Below, one piece after another: positions 60,763 to 64,000 of a DNA stretch of 64,000 nt. How positions within the stretch are numbered: position 1 is the stretch's first letter; the number at the start of each line of letters is the position of its first letter. Location: the NCBI RefSeq assembly GCF_024753135.1, contig NZ_JANUGP010000035.1, forward strand, positions 1 to 64,000, written 5' to 3'. The position numbers were made by a program, and so were the translations under genes. Source of the DNA: Streptomyces pyxinicus. GTDB taxonomy: Bacteria; Actinomycetota; Actinomycetes; Streptomycetales; Streptomycetaceae. The notes under the pieces were generated by a model, which was not told the DNA's origin, searched no databases, and saw only the letters and a program-made list of their open reading frames with translations.

Positions 60763-62726
60763 CCGTGTCCCTCCGACTCCGTGGCGACGACGACCACTTG
60801 GTGCTGGTACGAGAAGACGAGCGTGCCGGTGCCGATGTCGATGCGGTCGGCGGGGGCGCCGCGTCGGCCGGTGACCGGATCGGCGGCGAACAGCCGGATG
60901 TCCTCCACCAGCACGTCACCGACGGCGCGTTGCAGCACGCCGAAGACCTCCCCGTACTGCACCGGCCGCCCGAACGGCCAGCCGGTCCCGTCGGGGCCGC
61001 CGTGCAGCGGGTTGAGGTGCCGGAACAGCGCAGCGAGGGCCGCGCCGCGCACCCGGTCCGTGTCGGCGGCCGGCGCGGTCAGCCGGGCCACCACCGTGAC
61101 GCCCTGGTAGACCGGCGGCTCCACCACGAGCCGCGTACCGATCAGCCGCCGCTCGTCCAGGGCCTCGGTGATCGTGGCGAGCACCTGGTCCGAGGGGATC
61201 AACTGCTCGAAGCGGAGCCGGTCCCCGTCGTCCGCCACCGCGTCCGGCACCACCAGCACCCGTACCGCGCCCGGCTCGTCGGCGGCGGGCAGGCAGCGCA
61301 CCCGGCGCACCGAAGGCGCCGCCTGCCGCGCGATGATCTCGTGGTCCTCGGCGGTCACCGCCCGCTCCTGGATGCGCAGCGCCTGCGGGGCGCGCAGCTT
61401 GGCGTTGTCGACGGTCTCGCCCGCGACCCCGCCGCGCGCCGCCTCCCGGTTGCCGACCCGGGCCACGTACGGCACCGAGCTGCGCAGCACGTTGATGGCG
61501 CCCCGGGCCACGTTGCCCGCGGGACCCCCGCCGGTGCGGTAGCGGGCCACCCGCACCTGAGCCCCCTTGGCCGGCACGGCGCCGCACGCGCGCAGGGTGC
61601 CGTCGGCCTCGCGCAGCACCGGCGGGAACGTGAACTCGCCCGTGGTGGCGTCGACCCGGACGTGCCGGTCCTCGGGGCCGGAGCGCCCGAAGTGGTCCAC
61701 GACCCGCCAGCGCTGCCAGCCGTCGGCCGAGGACACCTCCACCACCGGCGGCTCGCCGTCGAGCAGCACCGGCGCCCGGTCCAGGCGGAACGTCTGCCCC
61801 GCCACCCCCTCCGAGGTGCCCAGCGGCACATCGCTCACCGTCTCGGCGTGCTCCACCGTCATCGTGCCCCCGATCGTGAACACGGCGGCCTCGCGCACCG
61901 TCGGGGACTCGGAGTAGAACGGCTGGCCGGGCTCCGCCTCGACGACCCGGCAGCGCAGCCAGCCCGCGCTGGTGCCGCCGATCACGGACGCCGTGTGCCC
62001 GGCCGGGACGTACACGACGACCTCGCCGGGGCGGTTCAGGCCGCCGGTGGTGTCCTCGCCGGTCTCGCAGCGCTGCCAGCGCCCGCCGTCCCACGCCTCC
62101 CACACCAGCGGCGGCTGGCGCGGGTCGACGCCGACCCCCTCGACCCGGCTGTCCAGGCGCACCGCCACCACACAGCGCGGCACCGCCGTCGGCAGCCCGA
62201 ACAGCAGCGCGTCACCCGGTTCGGGGCGCGCCTGGAAGCAGGGCACGTCCAGGCCCTCGGCGAGCGCGCCGGTCCGGTCGCTCTGCTCGCCGCCGCGCGG
62301 CGCGCTCACCAGCCGGATCAACTCACTCGGCAGGATGCGCAGTTCGTCCGTGGTGGCGAACACCACGGCGTCCTCGTTCTCCCCGGTCTCCCCGGCCGCG
62401 GTCGTCACCTCGGTGCCCGCGGTCAGCGTCACGGTCTCGGGCTGCGGCGCCGACAGCCAGAAGTCCACCTCGGCACCGGCAGCCGACGGCGGGAACAGGC
62501 TGATGCCCAACAGGTCGAGGAACGCCAGGTAGTTCTTGTCCGGCACCCGGTTCAGCCGGTACAGCAACTGGTCCACCAGGTAGGCGAACGTCTCGATCAG
62601 GGTCACCCCGGGATCGGAGACGTTGTGGTCGGTCCACTCGGGCGCGCGCTGCTGCACATAGCGCTTCGCCTCGTCGACGAGCTGCTGGAAGCGCCGGTCG
62701 TCCAGGTTGGGGGAGGGCAGGACCAT
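60759..62726 (-). CDS. Baseplate J-like protein of contractile injection system
   Basis: 655 aa. Matches the putative baseplate assembly protein group (TIGR02243-like; Afp11 analogue in extracellular injection systems): LDDRRFQQLVDEAKRYVQQRAPEWTDH start, DPGVTLIETFAYLVDQLLYRLNRVP, a beta-rich centre and a C-terminal GAPADRIDIGTG. It is a structural part of the wedge. Start overlaps the gp25 stop (TGATG). Size is typical for this family. Confidence 0.92.
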   Translation of the reverse strand: MVLPSPNLDDRRFQQLVDEAKRYVQQRAPEWTDHNVSDPGVTLIETFAYLVDQLLYRLNRVPDKNYLAFLDLLGISLFPPSAAGAEVDFWLSAPQPETVTLTAGTEVTTAAGETGENEDAVVFATTDELRILPSELIRLVSAPRGGEQSDRTGALAEGLDVPCFQARPEPGDALLFGLPTAVPRCVVAVRLDSRVEGVGVDPRQPPLVWEAWDGGRWQRCETGEDTTGGLNRPGEVVVYVPAGHTASVIGGTSAGWLRCRVVEAEPGQPFYSESPTVREAAVFTIGGTMTVEHAETVSDVPLGTSEGVAGQTFRLDRAPVLLDGEPPVVEVSSADGWQRWRVVDHFGRSGPEDRHVRVDATTGEFTFPPVLREADGTLRACGAVPAKGAQVRVARYRTGGGPAGNVARGAINVLRSSVPYVARVGNREAARGGVAGETVDNAKLRAPQALRIQERAVTAEDHEIIARQAAPSVRRVRCLPAADEPGAVRVLVVPDAVADDGDRLRFEQLIPSDQVLATITEALDERRLIGTRLVVEPPVYQGVTVVARLTAPAADTDRVRGAALAALFRHLNPLHGGPDGTGWPFGRPVQYGEVFGVLQRAVGDVLVEDIRLFAADPVTGRRGAPADRIDIGTGTLVFSYQHQVVVVATESEGHG

Positions 62727-63148
62727 CAGTCGCCGACCGCTTCCTCGGCCCCCTCCTCGGAGGGGATCGTGTAGAAGGGAAAGACCAGGTTGCGCCGGTC
62801 GTTGGTGGTACGCACCGTGTAGTGCACGTCGATGTAGAGGGTGCCGGCGTCCACCGAGTCGAAGGCGACGACCACGTCGTCCACCGTGATCCGCGGCTCC
62901 CAGCGCTCCAGCGCCTCGCGCACCTGCTGGGCGACCCGCCCGGCGGTGTCGCCGTCACCGGGCGCGAACACGTAGTCGTGGATGCCGCAGCCGAACTCGG
63001 GCCGCATCGGCCGCTCTCCGGGCGCGGTGCCGAGGACGAGCCGGATGGCCTCCTCGATCTCCCGGCTCCGCTCGACCATGGCGATGCCCCCGGTGGGGCC
63101 CACCCGCATCGGGAACGCCCAGCCGCGTCCGATGAACCGCTCGCTCAC
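62726..63148 (-). CDS. gp25-like baseplate wedge protein
   Basis: 140 aa from GTG 63148 overlapping the PAAR stop codon (GTGA). GPW/gp25 lysozyme-like family, lacking enzyme residues, as in other contractile injection systems: EEAIRLVLGTAPGERPMRPEFGCGI is its signature. Part of the baseplate wedge. A longer upstream frame lies over the PAAR gene and is not used. Confidence 0.9.
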   Translation of the reverse strand: MSERFIGRGWAFPMRVGPTGGIAMVERSREIEEAIRLVLGTAPGERPMRPEFGCGIHDYVFAPGDGDTAGRVAQQVREALERWEPRITVDDVVVAFDSVDAGTLYIDVHYTVRTTNDRRNLVFPFYTIPSEEGAEEAVGD

Positions 63149-63465
63149 AGCGCGCCTCCGATCTCCACGGTCAGATCGCCCATCACGATCTGCGCCCCGC
63201 ACGCCGTCTTGTCGCGCATCCGCGCGGCGGGCAGCCCGCCGATCAGGACCGTGCCGGACGCGAGGCCGGCCGGGTCCGGGATGATCACGTTGCCCGGGCC
63301 GAGGGCCGCGTGCGGCACGATCGGGCAGACGTGCAGGCTGCCCACGACGGCGGCCGGGCGGCCACCGATCCACACGCTCTCCACCGCCACCGCGCTCGCG
63401 GGCGGCGGCGTGGTGATCCGGCCGCCGTGGGTGGTGGGGTCGCCGGTGCGGGCTGCGGCTGGCAT
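63145..63465 (-). CDS. PAAR-domain spike-tip protein
   Basis: 106 aa from ATG 63465. Two PAAR-like repeats (ARTGDPTTHGGRI, VGSLHVCPIVPHAAL and then GGLPAARMRDKTACG) with His and Cys residues for a metal at the tip. PAAR proteins sharpen the spike of contractile injection systems, T6SS and phage tails. It follows the VgrG-like gene by 42 bp. Confidence 0.92.
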   Translation of the reverse strand: MPAAARTGDPTTHGGRITTPPPASAVAVESVWIGGRPAAVVGSLHVCPIVPHAALGPGNVIIPDPAGLASGTVLIGGLPAARMRDKTACGAQIVMGDLTVEIGGAL

Positions 63466-63507
63466 GAAGGGCTCCTCAAGCTCGGTCGAACAGGTCGGTG
63501 GGCGGCG

Positions 63508-64000
63508 TCAGTTGATCCGGATGAGCTTCGCCTTGAGGATGCCGAGCAGCCCGCCGTCGACGGTGACCTCAGAGCGGCCGGCCACCCGCACCGCGCGGCC
63601 GGAGACGTCCACCCGGGACTGGCCCTCGACGACCACCCGGCGCCCCTTGAGGGTCACGGCGCCCCGCGGCGCGCTGAGCGTGATGTCGTTGCGGTCCATG
63701 ACCAGGGAGGTGGCGACCTGCCCCGGGCTCCGGTACACGGTCACCTCGATCCGGTCCTTGCGGTCGTCCATCCGCACTTCGAGCCGTTTGTCGGCGGTCG
63801 CCAGCCGCAGCCCGGACGGGCCGGGCGCCGGCGCGTCCAGCAGCTCCACCCGGTGCCCCGAACGCGACACCACCGAACGGCGGTTGACCTTGCCGCTGGT
63901 CTTGTCGACGAGCGGCACGTCGTGCGGCGACGGGACGTCCACCCCGTTGTAGAGGCCGCCGATGACGTACGGGCTGTCCAACAGGCCCTGTTCGAACCCG
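63508..64000 (-). CDS. VgrG-like spike protein (N-terminus outside window)
   Basis: The last 164 codons of a gene that continues past the window edge. The reading frame is open through 64000. The region has the repeated short beta strands of a VgrG/gp5 needle (DKRLEVRMDDRKDRIEV, DVSGRAVRVAGRSEVTV) and ends in KAKLIRIN. It forms the central spike of the injection system below the PAAR tip. Which effector, if any, is carried is not visible here. Confidence 0.85.
   Translation of the reverse strand, partial: GFEQGLLDSPYVIGGLYNGVDVPSPHDVPLVDKTSGKVNRRSVVSRSGHRVELLDAPAPGPSGLRLATADKRLEVRMDDRKDRIEVTVYRSPGQVATSLVMDRNDITLSAPRGAVTLKGRRVVVEGQSRVDVSGRAVRVAGRSEVTVDGGLLGILKAKLIRIN

Noticed and set aside
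60199..64000. Type VI secretion or prophage
   Set aside because: PAAR, VgrG-like and gp25 genes alone could suggest these, but J-like and I-like genes of the extracellular injection type, no tss genes, no capsid, terminase or integrase, and a Gram-positive host point to a contractile injection system.

Overview
The window is a 64-kb piece of a very GC-rich actinobacterial chromosome, almost certainly Streptomyces. The evidence is the strong third-position GC bias, frequent GTG starts, many GTGA/TGATG stop-start overlaps, and families typical of the genus (DUF2637 membrane protein, SCO6745-type protein, LAL regulator, trypsin-like secreted protease, bacterial contractile injection system). I see no tRNA, rRNA, CRISPR array, transposase or integrase.

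Layout. 1-4.1 kb: end of a DUF2637 membrane protein, an FhuF-like 2Fe-2S ferric reductase with an iron box, a GntR/FCD regulator and a TPR-like protein. 4.25-13 kb: xanthine oxidation locus, with a PucR regulator divergent from the three xanthine dehydrogenase subunits, an AzgA-type purine permease and XdhC. 13-18.6 kb: assorted single genes (SRPBCC, SCO6745-type, PEBP, GntR, polysaccharide deacetylase, phosphoribosyltransferase, patatin). 19-24.6 kb: a poorly characterised cluster of a Ser/Thr kinase with an NBR1-like Ig domain, an FHA-like/wHTH protein, an HTH protein with a P-loop-like segment, a small membrane protein and a zinc-ribbon protein. 24.7-33.7 kb: trypsin-like protease, LAL regulator, GAF-LuxR regulator and two acyl-CoA synthetases. 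34-48.7 kb: second purine locus, covering glyoxylate salvage (gcl, hyi, tartronate semialdehyde reductase), a catalase, uraD-uraH-uricase, two NCS2 permeases and an 8-oxoguanine deaminase. 48.8-55.3 kb: thioesterase, phosphatase, alanine-type aminotransferase divergent from an HxlR regulator, and a secreted VWA pair. 55.4-58.6 kb: two divergent IucA/IucC siderophore synthetases. 58.6-64 kb: the baseplate end of a contractile injection system (spike, PAAR, gp25, J-like, I-like) followed by a zinc-ribbon/discoidin membrane protein.

How the genes work together. Xanthine dehydrogenase (first locus) makes urate. Uricase, UraH and UraD (second locus) turn urate into (S)-allantoin. 8-Oxoguanine deaminase feeds urate from damaged guanine, and the permeases import purines. 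Allantoinase and allantoicase are not in the window, but the glyoxylate they release is handled by Gcl, Hyi and the reductase to reach glycerate. Uricase and urate oxidation give H2O2, and a catalase sits in the same locus.

The clearest regulatory signals are two shared operator designs. The gcl and hyi promoters carry an identical 15-bp palindrome plus a second imperfect copy 21 bp away, in the same position relative to the -10 box. The catalase and uraD promoters share an exact 17-bp sequence that overlaps the -35 box in both. The first fits the AllR-type allantoin/glyoxylate regulon. The second suggests that urate oxidation and peroxide removal are switched together by a regulator I cannot name.
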